In this document: positions 19,674 through 27,683 of the stretch, piece by piece
How positions within the stretch are numbered: position 1 is the stretch's first letter
Layout: each line of letters starts with the position of its first letter
Source of the DNA: Planctomycetota bacterium
GTDB lineage: Bacteria; Planctomycetota; UBA8108; JACQVS01
Direction of reading: 5' to 3'
DNA: 41,015 nt
Assembly (NCBI GenBank): GCA_028280485.1
Contig: JANQLS010000009.1
Coordinates: 1-41,015, forward strand
Made by a program: the position numbers and the translations under genes
Notes under the pieces: generated by a model
Told to the model about the DNA's origin: nothing
The model's input: the letters and a program-made list of their open reading frames with translations, nothing else
Database searches by the model: none

Positions 19674-22600
19674 AGTACGGTCTCCGAGTTTTAATCAGTT
19701 TTGTTGTCGTTTGGATTTCTCTTCCGTCTTCTCTTGCGGATGAAAAGAAGCGGGCCGAATTTTTTGAAAGCCAAATCCGACCCTTGCTGATCGATCGGTG
19801 TCAGAAGTGTCATAGCGCTAAAAAATCAGAGTCAGGGCTAAGGTTAGATTCCATCAAAGGAATCCTCGCTGGAGGAAATTCGGGCCCCGCGATTAAAACG
19901 GGGCATTCGAAAGATAGCTTACTCATGAAGGCTATCCGACACGAAGGCGAGTTAAAGATGCCTCCGCGAGGTCGATTAAGTTCTCAAGAAATCCAAGCCT
20001 TGGCCAAGTGGATCGATGATGGTGCCTACTGGCCCATCGAAAGTAAGAGCCCTTCCGTTGGACCCCAAATTCGCTTTGGAGGAAAAATTTCGGAAGAGGA
20101 GAAGAACTTTTGGTCGTTCCAAGCCGTCACGGATCCCAAAATTCCAATCGTTAAAAATACTTCTTGGATCTTACAACCCTTAGATCACTTCGTTTTAGCT
20201 CCATTAGAAGCTGAAGGGCTTCCGCCCTCCGCTCTGGCTTCGCCTGAAGTCATCCTTAGAAGAGTATATTTCGACCTCATCGGCCTTCCTCCCACTCCTC
20301 AACAAACTCAAGCCTTCTTGAAAGAAGCTGAAAAAGATTTTCAAGAAGCTTACTCGAAACTCATCGATACGCTTTTAGATTCGCCCGCTTACGGCGAGCG
20401 TTGGGCGCGTCACTGGCTCGATGTGGTTCGATATGCGGATACCGCCGGGGAAACGGCTGATTATCCTGCGCCTTTAGCGTGGAAGTATCGAAATTGGGTC
20501 ATCGATGCTTTTAATCAAGACAAGCCTTACGATCAGTTTCTGCGCGAACAAATCGCAGGTGATATTCTCGGCCAACAATTGATTGAGCGCGAAGGGAAGG
20601 GCTTGCTGGTTTCGGCTTCCCCGCTGAAAGCATCATCAAAGAAAAAAGAGCTGCTTGAAAAGTACAGAAGCCTCATTGAAGCCACGGGCTTCATCGCGAT
20701 CTCACGTCGGTTTGGTTTTGACGTTGAGAACTATCATTATTTAACGATTCAAGATACGATCGACACGATCGGGCAAGCGGTGATGGGACTGACTTTAGGT
20801 TGTGCTCGATGTCATGACCACAAATACGATCCCGTCAACAAAGAAGACTACTACGCTTGGTACGGTATCTTTGAAAGCACCCGCTACTCCTTCCCCGGTT
20901 CTGAAGAAAAGAAAAGACCTTACGATCTTTTTCCCGATGTTCCTCCGGGAATGGCAAGTCAATTGAAGTCCCAATACGACAAACAGCTCGCTGATTTAAA
21001 GGCGAAGGTCGAAGCCAAGCAAAAAGAGAAGGACGATCTTCAAGCTCAACTCGCGGGATTTGTCTCCGGACAGCAAGGGTTTGAATTTAGTGGTTTGGGT
21101 GGAGTGCCAGATAAGCCCTGGATGTCTCACCCGACGGCGAAGGTTACCACTGAAGCGCAAAGTCCCTACGAAAATGTTTTTCAGAACGGGAACCGAGGAC
21201 TCGAATTTCCTACGGGAAATGACAACACCCACTTCGGGATAAAAATTCTTCCTGCAAAAACACCGAAGCTCACCCCTTACCTCTATTTCAATATCGACTT
21301 CAGAAATATTGAGAAGACAAAGAAAGTTCCTGGTGCTTATCGTTTCTATTTGGGGCGAGGACCGGGATATTCTGCGGGTGTAGAAATGGGGGCAACTCTC
21401 AATACTTTTTATATCAAAGACGATGCGACGTATAAGCCCGTTCGAAAATTGCTAGTAGGGGAGTGGTACAACTTGCAATTGAATGTCGATCTACGCTCAA
21501 AAACCTATACGGGGACTTTGAGCTCTTTATCTAAAAAGGGGGTCTCGGACTCCAGTCACTTTAAAGCAAAGTTTACCCGAGGCTGGGATGGAACGATCGA
21601 TCAATTCTTCGTCGATCGATATGGGCCTGCCGGCGGGGAGACTCCCGCTCGTCAGTTTGATAATTACAGAATCGATGAATTGCCTATCCCCTCAATTGAC
21701 CGTAAGCGAAGTCCGATTCAAACTGGGCTGGTGACTTGGAAAGCTTACTTACAAAAATGGAAACTTCCCAATTCTTCTACGAATACTGACAATCACAAGG
21801 GCTACAGTGCATGGAGGAAGCAGCCTCTTCCTATCGTGGGAGTCAACTTGGGTAAGGAAGATCTCAAGATTCCGGGCACCGTTAAGCCCGGTGCACTCGT
21901 CGTTCACCCCAATCCTCGTACGGGTGTGGGGATGGTGTGGCGCGCTCCCCAGGCTGGAACATTCAAAGTTTCGGGGCGAGTCGAAGATGCTCACCACTGC
22001 GGAGACAGCGTGTTGTGGCATCTGGATCATCTGTCCTTTGAAAAATGGTCCTCGTTAGCTGAGGGAGATGTGAAGGTGGAGGGAAGCTCCACGATTCGCA
22101 AGGGTGACGGAAAAGAGCTGATCGTAGAACTTCAAGCGGGTGATTACCTTCAGTTGTCAATTCTTCCCAAAGCTCATTACGGTTGCGATCTCACTCAAGT
22201 CGATTTAGAAATCGAAGAACTGGACTCAGAGAAAAAACGAAAGTGGAGCCTGAGGTCTTTGGCGAATGCTGAATTTACTTCGGGTAATCCTCTTAAAGAT
22301 TCCTACGGTCATGAGGATAGCTGGACCTTCATCGAAGTGCCGATGGATCGAGGGCAAAGCGTTGCCAGATTGAAAAAACAATCTCTTACTACCGATCGTA
22401 CAAAGCTATTTAATCAGAGCCAAAAATTAGGGCGAGAAGTTCAAGAGCTTAAAGATCAACAAACGACTTTGATGAACAGGCGACCCTATCAGGATGTTTA
22501 TGGTGCTATCGAAAAAGCTAAACCCGCCGATTCGAAAGTTCATTTGAGGGGAGATTACAAAAATCTTGGAGCTACCGTTCCTCGAAGAAATTTAACGATC

Positions 22601-23527
22601 TTTGGGGGAAATTCGATCGGTGATCCAGATAAGGATAGCGGACGCTTAGATTTGGCAAATTGGTTAACTCGCCCCGACCATCCTCTCGTTTCTCGCGTGA
22701 TGGTGAATCGCATCTGGCAACACCATTTGGGGCGAGCCTTGGTAGAAACTCCGAATGATTTTGGCTTGAGAGGTCAGAGGCCTTCGCATCCTCAGCTTCT
22801 CGATTTTCTTGCGACTCGATTTATTCAGGACGGTTGGTCGATCAAAGCCCTTCATCGACGGATCCTGAAATCCAAAACTTATCAGCAATCCAGTCAACAA
22901 GGGCTGGGCGAGTTATCTGAAGCTCAAGAAGTGCGTCGAACCTATCTCTACGGTCGCTACCCTCGACGTCGACTCGACGCTGAAGTCGTGCGTGATTCCA
23001 TGCTCACTCTCAGCCGAAATTTGGATCGGGAGCGAGGCCAAGGTCATCCCTTCCCCGCTTCCAATACCTGGGGATTCACTCAACACAGCCCGTTTTACGC
23101 GGTGTATCCCAGTAACAAGCGAAGTGTTTACTTGATGAATCAACGATTAAAGCGCCATCCTTATTTAGCCTTATTCGATGGCCCAGATCCGAACGCCTCC
23201 ACCGCAGTCAGAACAGAGACGACGACTCCTACGCAAGCTCTCTACTTGATGAACAGTGAGTTTGTTCATCAACAGGCTAAGGCTTTCGCGCTGCATTTAA
23301 TTGTTTCGGAAGGCGATCAGCGACGAAGAATCGAAAGAGCTTACTTAGAGTCCTTTAGCCGGAAGCCGAGTTCCGAAGAGATGGATGAGAGTCTCTCTTT
23401 CTTGAGTGAGTTTAAAGAAGCTTTTTTAGAGTTGAAAAAGGAACCGGCTTTAAAGGTAGAGCAGGAAGCTTGGGCTTCCTTTTGCCGTACATTGTTAACC
23501 CGTAATGAGTTTTTGTTTGTCGATTGA
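19670..23527 (+). CDS. Giant exported DUF1549/DUF1553 cytochrome protein with ConA-like and Cys-containing beta inserts
   Basis: The protein is 1285 residues, with a signal peptide (LISFVVVWISLPSSLA). The start is fixed by the ATGA overlap with the DUF1501 stop. Order of parts: CQKCH 44-48 in a cytochrome domain; DUF1549 (RRVYFDLIGLPPTPQQTQAF; GERWARHWLDVVRYADTAG); CARCHDHKYDP at 378-382; a coiled-coil stretch at about 425-460; a region at about 520-680 that looks like a concanavalin-A/LamG jelly roll (YLYFNIDFRNIEKT..., GEWYNLQLNVDL); a beta module at about 743-892 (DAHHCGDSVLWHLDH, GCDLTQVDLEIEEL) shared with the 9414-13538 protein; and DUF1553 (HPLVSRVMVNRIWQHHLGRA). It is longer than usual because of the two inserts, which may bind carbohydrate (inference). 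Confidence 0.94.
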   Translation: MKYGLRVLISFVVVWISLPSSLADEKKRAEFFESQIRPLLIDRCQKCHSAKKSESGLRLDSIKGILAGGNSGPAIKTGHSKDSLLMKAIRHEGELKMPPRGRLSSQEIQALAKWIDDGAYWPIESKSPSVGPQIRFGGKISEEEKNFWSFQAVTDPKIPIVKNTSWILQPLDHFVLAPLEAEGLPPSALASPEVILRRVYFDLIGLPPTPQQTQAFLKEAEKDFQEAYSKLIDTLLDSPAYGERWARHWLDVVRYADTAGETADYPAPLAWKYRNWVIDAFNQDKPYDQFLREQIAGDILGQQLIEREGKGLLVSASPLKASSKKKELLEKYRSLIEATGFIAISRRFGFDVENYHYLTIQDTIDTIGQAVMGLTLGCARCHDHKYDPVNKEDYYAWYGIFESTRYSFPGSEEKKRPYDLFPDVPPGMASQLKSQYDKQLADLKAKVEAKQKEKDDLQAQLAGFVSGQQGFEFSGLGGVPDKPWMSHPTAKVTTEAQSPYENVFQNGNRGLEFPTGNDNTHFGIKILPAKTPKLTPYLYFNIDFRNIEKTKKVPGAYRFYLGRGPGYSAGVEMGATLNTFYIKDDATYKPVRKLLVGEWYNLQLNVDLRSKTYTGTLSSLSKKGVSDSSHFKAKFTRGWDGTIDQFFVDRYGPAGGETPARQFDNYRIDELPIPSIDRKRSPIQTGLVTWKAYLQKWKLPNSSTNTDNHKGYSAWRKQPLPIVGVNLGKEDLKIPGTVKPGALVVHPNPRTGVGMVWRAPQAGTFKVSGRVEDAHHCGDSVLWHLDHLSFEKWSSLAEGDVKVEGSSTIRKGDGKELIVELQAGDYLQLSILPKAHYGCDLTQVDLEIEELDSEKKRKWSLRSLANAEFTSGNPLKDSYGHEDSWTFIEVPMDRGQSVARLKKQSLTTDRTKLFNQSQKLGREVQELKDQQTTLMNRRPYQDVYGAIEKAKPADSKVHLRGDYKNLGATVPRRNLTIFGGNSIGDPDKDSGRLDLANWLTRPDHPLVSRVMVNRIWQHHLGRALVETPNDFGLRGQRPSHPQLLDFLATRFIQDGWSIKALHRRILKSKTYQQSSQQGLGELSEAQEVRRTYLYGRYPRRRLDAEVVRDSMLTLSRNLDRERGQGHPFPASNTWGFTQHSPFYAVYPSNKRSVYLMNQRLKRHPYLALFDGPDPNASTAVRTETTTPTQALYLMNSEFVHQQAKAFALHLIVSEGDQRRRIERAYLESFSRKPSSEEMDESLSFLSEFKEAFLELKKEPALKVEQEAWASFCRTLLTRNEFLFVD

Positions 23528-23534
23528 GTTTTCT

Positions 23535-24986
23535 ATGTCAAGTCATGAAGTAAGTTCAGGTAGAGATCGAAAGCCAAACAGGGATTTGTCCCCGACGGCA
23601 ATTTCTCGAAGGCACGCCTTAATGCGAGGTTTAGGTGGCTTCGGAGCCTTAGCTTTGAGTGCGATGTTGACGGAAGAAGGGCTCTCCCAAAGCGATCAAG
23701 CTGTTCAGCGACACCAGCTCACCGAACGAAAGACTCATTTCAAGGCTAAAGCCAAGCGTGTGATTTTTATTTTCCTCAATGGGGGGCTTTCCCATGTCGA
23801 GTCCTTTGACTACAAACCTAAGCTTTTTAAGAATGCTGGGAAGAAAGTAAAGTTCTATCAATGGCAAGGGCGGGATGGAGATTACACGTTTTATCTCAAA
23901 CGTCCGCAGTGGGAATTTAAGCGAGGCGGGCAATCGGGACTGATGGTGGGGGATCTCTTTCCCCACTTAAGGAAATCGGCGGATGATCTTTGTTTGATTA
24001 ATTCGATGGTCACGGATCATACGAACCACTACGAAGCCGCTTTGGGTATGCATACCGGTTCTTTCACTTTTAGCCGTCCGAGTTTCGGTTCCTGGGTGAG
24101 TTACGGTTTAGGGAGTGAAAATAAAAACCTCCCTTCCTTCGTAGTCGTCAGTCCAACGTTGCCCTATGCCGGAGCACAAACCTTTGGTTCAGATTTTTTA
24201 CCTGGAATCCACCAAGGTGTTCATATCCTACCGGGGATGCGACCGATTGAAAACCTAAGCCGAAGGTCACCGAGCCGCCGGCTTCAAGAGTTAGAGTTAG
24301 AGCTACTTTCTAAGGCGAATAAAAAACATTTAGGGGGCACTCCCGAGGACAAGCTTTTAGAAGCTCGAATCCGATCGTTCGAAACGGCCTTCGGCATGCA
24401 GACTCAAGCTCCCGAGATTTTCGATCTTTCCCAAGAGAATCAAAAGCTCTTGGACCTCTATGGTTTGAACAAGAATTCTAATTCCGGTTTCGGTTGGCAG
24501 TGCTTGATCGCCCGTCGGTTAGCCGAACAAGGGGTGCGGTTTATTGAACTCGTGTCGAGTAACTGGGATCAGCACGGCGATATGAATGGGCATATTCCAT
24601 TAGCAAAACAAATCGACCAACCGATCGCCGGCTTGATTCAAGATTTAAAACAACGGGGCATGCTTGAGGATACATTGGTCGTCCTCACCACCGAATTCGG
24701 CCGAACTCCCCATCATCTAGATAAGATGGCTAAGGGGCGTGAGCACCACCATCAGGTCTTCAGTACCGCATTAGCGGGAGGAGGAGTGCGAGGGGGACAT
24801 ATTCACGGAAGTTCCGATGATTTTGGAATCGAACCGGCGACCGATCGGGTTCATCTTCATGATTTCCACGCTACCTTGCTTCACTTGATGGGTTTAGATC
24901 ACGAGCGCCTCACCTATACGCACGCCGGACGGGACTACCGGCTGACCGACGTCTACGGGGAAGTGGTGAAAGAGATCATCGCCTAG
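23535..24986 (+). CDS. Tat-exported DUF1501 protein
   Basis: I choose the ATG at 23535 (483 residues), 7 bases after the previous stop codon, rather than an in-frame ATG at 23505 inside that gene. The Tat motif is at about 28 (ISRRHALMRGLGGFGALALS) behind an unusually long polar N-region. DUF1501 landmarks include FIFLNGGLSHVESFDYKPK, MVTDHTNHYEAALGMHTG, CLIARRLAEQGVRFIELV followed by NWDQHGD, TTEFGRTPHHL and GREHHHQVFSTALAGGG. It diverges clearly from the 18204-19673 paralogue, so the two cytochrome/DUF1501 pairs are not a recent duplication. The final G of its TAG stop is also the first base of a GTAGCCGAAC repeat. Confidence 0.95.
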   Translation: MSSHEVSSGRDRKPNRDLSPTAISRRHALMRGLGGFGALALSAMLTEEGLSQSDQAVQRHQLTERKTHFKAKAKRVIFIFLNGGLSHVESFDYKPKLFKNAGKKVKFYQWQGRDGDYTFYLKRPQWEFKRGGQSGLMVGDLFPHLRKSADDLCLINSMVTDHTNHYEAALGMHTGSFTFSRPSFGSWVSYGLGSENKNLPSFVVVSPTLPYAGAQTFGSDFLPGIHQGVHILPGMRPIENLSRRSPSRRLQELELELLSKANKKHLGGTPEDKLLEARIRSFETAFGMQTQAPEIFDLSQENQKLLDLYGLNKNSNSGFGWQCLIARRLAEQGVRFIELVSSNWDQHGDMNGHIPLAKQIDQPIAGLIQDLKQRGMLEDTLVVLTTEFGRTPHHLDKMAKGREHHHQVFSTALAGGGVRGGHIHGSSDDFGIEPATDRVHLHDFHATLLHLMGLDHERLTYTHAGRDYRLTDVYGEVVKEIIA

Positions 24987-25090
24987 TAGCCGAACTTGTA
25001 AAAGTTTGGCGGCTCGAAACATAAAGTCTAAGGTTCAGAAAGATTTCATGCTCTCACCCCAACTCTCCAAATTCTTACGAATTCGGTTAC
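24986..25090. repeat. Second family-III REPIN-like inverted pair
   Basis: The left arm at 24986-25010 begins GTAGCCGAACTTG; the right arm at 25067-25090 ends ATTCGGTTAC. Together they are diverged inverted copies of the 14885-14949 element, with a 56-base spacer. A further half-copy (GAATTCGGCTACG) follows at about 25102-25114. The left arm overlaps the stop codon of the DUF1501 gene. Confidence 0.7.
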
Positions 25091-25218
25091 GATAAACGGC
25101 TGAATTCGGCTACGACTTGACCTTTTTTCTCAAATTCGGTTAACTCAATGAATTCCCTTCGGTTCCCAGGGATGAGAATCGATCCTCACTCTTAACCATT
25201 AGCACGATAAGTCCCTAC

Positions 25219-26559
25219 ATGATTCAATCTGGCGCTCCAACGACTCAACCGAATGCCCTGGAAGCCGTTCGTGAACTGTGTTCCCAGTTCGAAGATCTGC
25301 CTCCTGAAGCGATCTTTAAAGAAGACATGCTCCGAAGAGGGATCGCCTTCCAGGAGGCCGCATTACGAGTTGCGGCTAGCTTCAAGTTGAAGTCGTACTT
25401 CATCTTCAGTTTCGATATGCGCCCTCTCAAAGATCTCGATCAAGAAGAGAATCTGAGAGCTCCAGAAGAAATCGCCTTGATCGATGGTCCTTCTCAATTT
25501 CGCAGGACCATCGTCAGTGTGAGAATCAATCCCGATTCACCCTACGAGGTGGTCGTCGATCCTAAGAACGAAGAAAAGTTGATCCTGACCTGTTGTTCTG
25601 AACACGTCAGTAATGTCGAGTTACAGAAGGCTCCTCCTCATTACGGGCACTCCTTAGAAAATGGAAAGCCCTTAACCGAGATGGTTCCCACCATCGAATG
25701 GGGCTATCTTGTCTATCTCACGGTTTACCGAAAGTGTCAGTACTTCGGTTTCAAAGAAGAGTGTCGATTTTGTGATATCAACGAAAACTTTCGACAACAA
25801 AAAGCTGCGGGGCGCCCTTATAACACGGTCAAGGAAGTCGATGAAATCATCGAAGCCCTTGAGATTCTTAACGACCTCGACAAAGAGAAAGTAACGGGGG
25901 CCTACACGATCACGGGGGGAAGTGTCACCAAGAAGCTTCGAGGTAAAAACGAAGCCGAGTTCTACCTTCAGTACGCTGAAGCGATCGAGAAAAAATTCCC
26001 TCAACGCTGGTTGTCCAAGGTGGTCATGCAGGCCCTACCCAGCGATGACTTAAAACGATTTAAAGATGCGGGTGTTCAGATTTACCATCCCAACTACGAA
26101 GTTTGGGATAAGCGACTGTTCTCATTGATCTGTCCCGGTAAAGAGGACTATATCGGTCGTGACGAATGGATGCGACGCATCGTTGAGGCCGGGAAGATCT
26201 TCGGTCCTTCACGCGTAATTCCAAATTTTGTGGGAGGGATTGAAACTGCTCCCCCTTACGGTTTTGACACGGTTGACGAGGCCTTGAAGTCGACCGGGGA
26301 AGGACTCGATTATTTTATGTCTCAGGGGATCACCCCACGCTTCACCACCTGGTGCCCTGAGCCATTGAGTGTACTCGGTAAGGATAATGGCCCCGCACCA
26401 TTAGAGTACCATGCTGGTTTACTCCGCCTCTGGAGAGATACTTTAGTTCGTTATCAGCTCCCCGCTCCTCCGGGTTACGGCAATCCCGGAGTTGGTAACG
26501 CTGTATTCAGCGTGAGTGCGTTTATGGATGTGATCGATCCGAAGACGCCGTTAGGGTAG
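25219..26559 (+). CDS. Radical SAM enzyme with CX8CX2C cluster motif
   Basis: The protein is 446 residues with no signal peptide, so cytoplasmic. The cysteines for the 4Fe-4S cluster are Cys173, Cys182 and Cys185 (KCQYFGFKEECRFCDI), giving CX8CX2C instead of the common CX3CX2C. Downstream, the SAM-binding strand appears as YTITGGSVTKK (about 232-242), followed by a barrel with MQALPSDDLKRFKDAGVQI, IYHPNYEVWD and PNFVGGIE. The barrel part resembles the biotin-synthase/HydE/HmdB side of the superfamily. The N-terminal ~150 residues are an extra domain I do not recognise. No obvious substrate protein or partner lies next to it, so the reaction is unknown. The stop codon is followed at once by repeat DNA. 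Confidence 0.9.
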   Translation: MIQSGAPTTQPNALEAVRELCSQFEDLPPEAIFKEDMLRRGIAFQEAALRVAASFKLKSYFIFSFDMRPLKDLDQEENLRAPEEIALIDGPSQFRRTIVSVRINPDSPYEVVVDPKNEEKLILTCCSEHVSNVELQKAPPHYGHSLENGKPLTEMVPTIEWGYLVYLTVYRKCQYFGFKEECRFCDINENFRQQKAAGRPYNTVKEVDEIIEALEILNDLDKEKVTGAYTITGGSVTKKLRGKNEAEFYLQYAEAIEKKFPQRWLSKVVMQALPSDDLKRFKDAGVQIYHPNYEVWDKRLFSLICPGKEDYIGRDEWMRRIVEAGKIFGPSRVIPNFVGGIETAPPYGFDTVDEALKSTGEGLDYFMSQGITPRFTTWCPEPLSVLGKDNGPAPLEYHAGLLRLWRDTLVRYQLPAPPGYGNPGVGNAVFSVSAFMDVIDPKTPLG

Positions 26560-26571
26560 TAGTAGGCACAC

Positions 26572-26596
26572 GAGTAGTCGTCTGGCTCCGCGAGGC
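26572..26596. repeat. GTAGTCGTC...GCGAGGC hairpin repeat, solo copy
   Basis: This is a near copy of the 28-base end found perfectly inverted at 26811-26838 and 26991-27018, forming a small GC-rich hairpin around CTCCGCG. It sits 12 bases downstream of the radical SAM stop codon. Confidence 0.6.
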
Positions 26597-26603
26597 ACGT
26601 AAT

Positions 26604-26797
26604 AATGGTCGCGACTAACGGTCGCTCCATCGTGCAAGTTCGCTACGCTCACGCACTCCCTCTGTAACAATGGTCGCGACTAACGGTCGCTCTATCGTGC
26701 AAGTTCGCTACGCTCACGCACTCCCTCTGTAACAATGGTCGCGACTAACGGTCGCTCCATCGTGCAAGTTCGCTACGCTCACGCACTCCCTCTGTAA
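26604..26797. repeat. Three tandem copies of a 65-bp unit
   Basis: The units begin AATGGTCGCGACTAACGG at 26604, 26669 and 26734, and each ends ...CTCCCTCTGTAA. The copies are virtually identical (one C/T difference seen in the second). Each contains a GGTCGCGAC/GGTCGC imperfect palindrome. The period of 65 is not a multiple of three, and every unit carries stop codons, so it is not coding. It fills about half of the 424-base gap between the convergent radical SAM and dCMP deaminase genes. Confidence 0.9.
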
Positions 26798-26810
26798 AAT
26801 AGAAATCGTC

Positions 26811-27018
26811 ATAGTAGTCGTCTCGCTCCGCGAGGCGACTTAGAGCGACGATGATATATTTAACATTTCAGATTTTAGGCTTCCTCGAGTGTTCAATAAT
26901 TATATTCAGAACTCAGACTCGTGACTCTTGTGTAAAAAATATCTGTTTTAAGCGAACTCATAATCCATCAATAAATGAACATGCTATAAATCGCCTCGCG
27001 GAGCGAGACGACTACTAT
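26811..27018. mobile_element. MITE-like element with perfect 28-bp terminal inverted repeats
   Basis: Bases 26811-26838 (ATAGTAGTCGTC...) and 26991-27018 (...GACGACTACTAT) are exact reverse complements flanking a 152-base AT-rich core. The ends contain the GTAGTC-type motif and an internal hairpin. The right end lies inside the reading frame of the dCMP deaminase. The core has no credible gene. No flanking target-site duplication could be identified with confidence. Confidence 0.75.
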
Positions 27019-27565
27019 GCGAACGACTTCGCTTTGTCGTTACCGCCCAATCCTCTCGCGGATCTTGGACCTCTAATTGTTTGACTACAGAAAAACGAGT
27101 GAAGAGCCGTTCGTATTCTTCGATCTTCTTTTGTTTCATCTTTTCATCTGGATCGGTGGGAGACCAGGGATGAACATAATAGATGGAATGAATTTTGGCC
27201 TGCAGGAGGGACTTCGCGCAACCGAAACAGGGTTGCATGGTGGTGTAGAGTTCACTCCCTTCGACAGAAATTCCAAAACGAGCGGCGGTCAGGAGAGCAT
27301 TCTGTTCAGCGTGCACACAGATGCACAAATCATAACCGGTTCCTGAGGGATAAATACCATTTGGATTGGAGCAACGTAAACAACCTCCGTCGAGGCAGTT
27401 CTTCATTCCTTCAGGGACTCCGTTGTAGCCCGTCGCCATAACCCGATTGTCTTTGACGATGACCGCGCCGACCCGATTCCCTTTGCAGTTGGCTTTTTGA
27501 CGAACTGCGAAAGCGATGCCCATGTAGTATTCTTGTTGGCTGGGAAGTTTTTCGTGATTCACCAT
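26984..27565 (-). CDS. Deoxycytidylate (dCMP) deaminase, ComEB type, with repeat-derived C-terminus
   Basis: The protein is 193 residues. Zinc-dependent deaminase motifs are clear: HAE at 85-87 (CVHAEQNALL) and PCFGC at 112-116. Extra cysteines (NCLDGGCLRC, 57-65, and CICV) may form the second zinc site seen in ComEB/dCMP deaminases. The enzyme converts dCMP to dUMP, feeding thymidylate synthesis in the cytoplasm. The final ~19 residues (VTTKRSRSHSSRLAPRGDL) are unlike the family: they are encoded by a small palindrome (27022-27043) and by the right end of the MITE-like element, which also leads to the TAG stop codon. The ancestral C-terminus was therefore probably replaced. It lies 118 bases downstream of the serine hydrolase gene, on the same strand. 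Confidence 0.93.
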   Translation of the reverse strand: MVNHEKLPSQQEYYMGIAFAVRQKANCKGNRVGAVIVKDNRVMATGYNGVPEGMKNCLDGGCLRCSNPNGIYPSGTGYDLCICVHAEQNALLTAARFGISVEGSELYTTMQPCFGCAKSLLQAKIHSIYYVHPWSPTDPDEKMKQKKIEEYERLFTRFSVVKQLEVQDPREDWAVTTKRSRSHSSRLAPRGDL

Positions 27566-27683
27566 TGTGGATTCAGATTATGTGGATTCAATTCATAGGG
27601 GTGAGTGAGGAGTCGATTCTTTGGGGGACAGTATAGCAAACACTCTAGTCTTCAGGGCTGAAAACTCAGGGAAAGTTAAAGGC

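Noticed and set aside
26604..26797. Possible CRISPR array
   Set aside because: The three units are directly abutting copies without unique spacers, and no cas genes are present.
26851..27084. 77-codon plus-strand frame within the repeat region
   Set aside because: It runs through the AT-rich element core, the inverted repeat and the 3' end of the dCMP deaminase on the other strand. No protein-like features.
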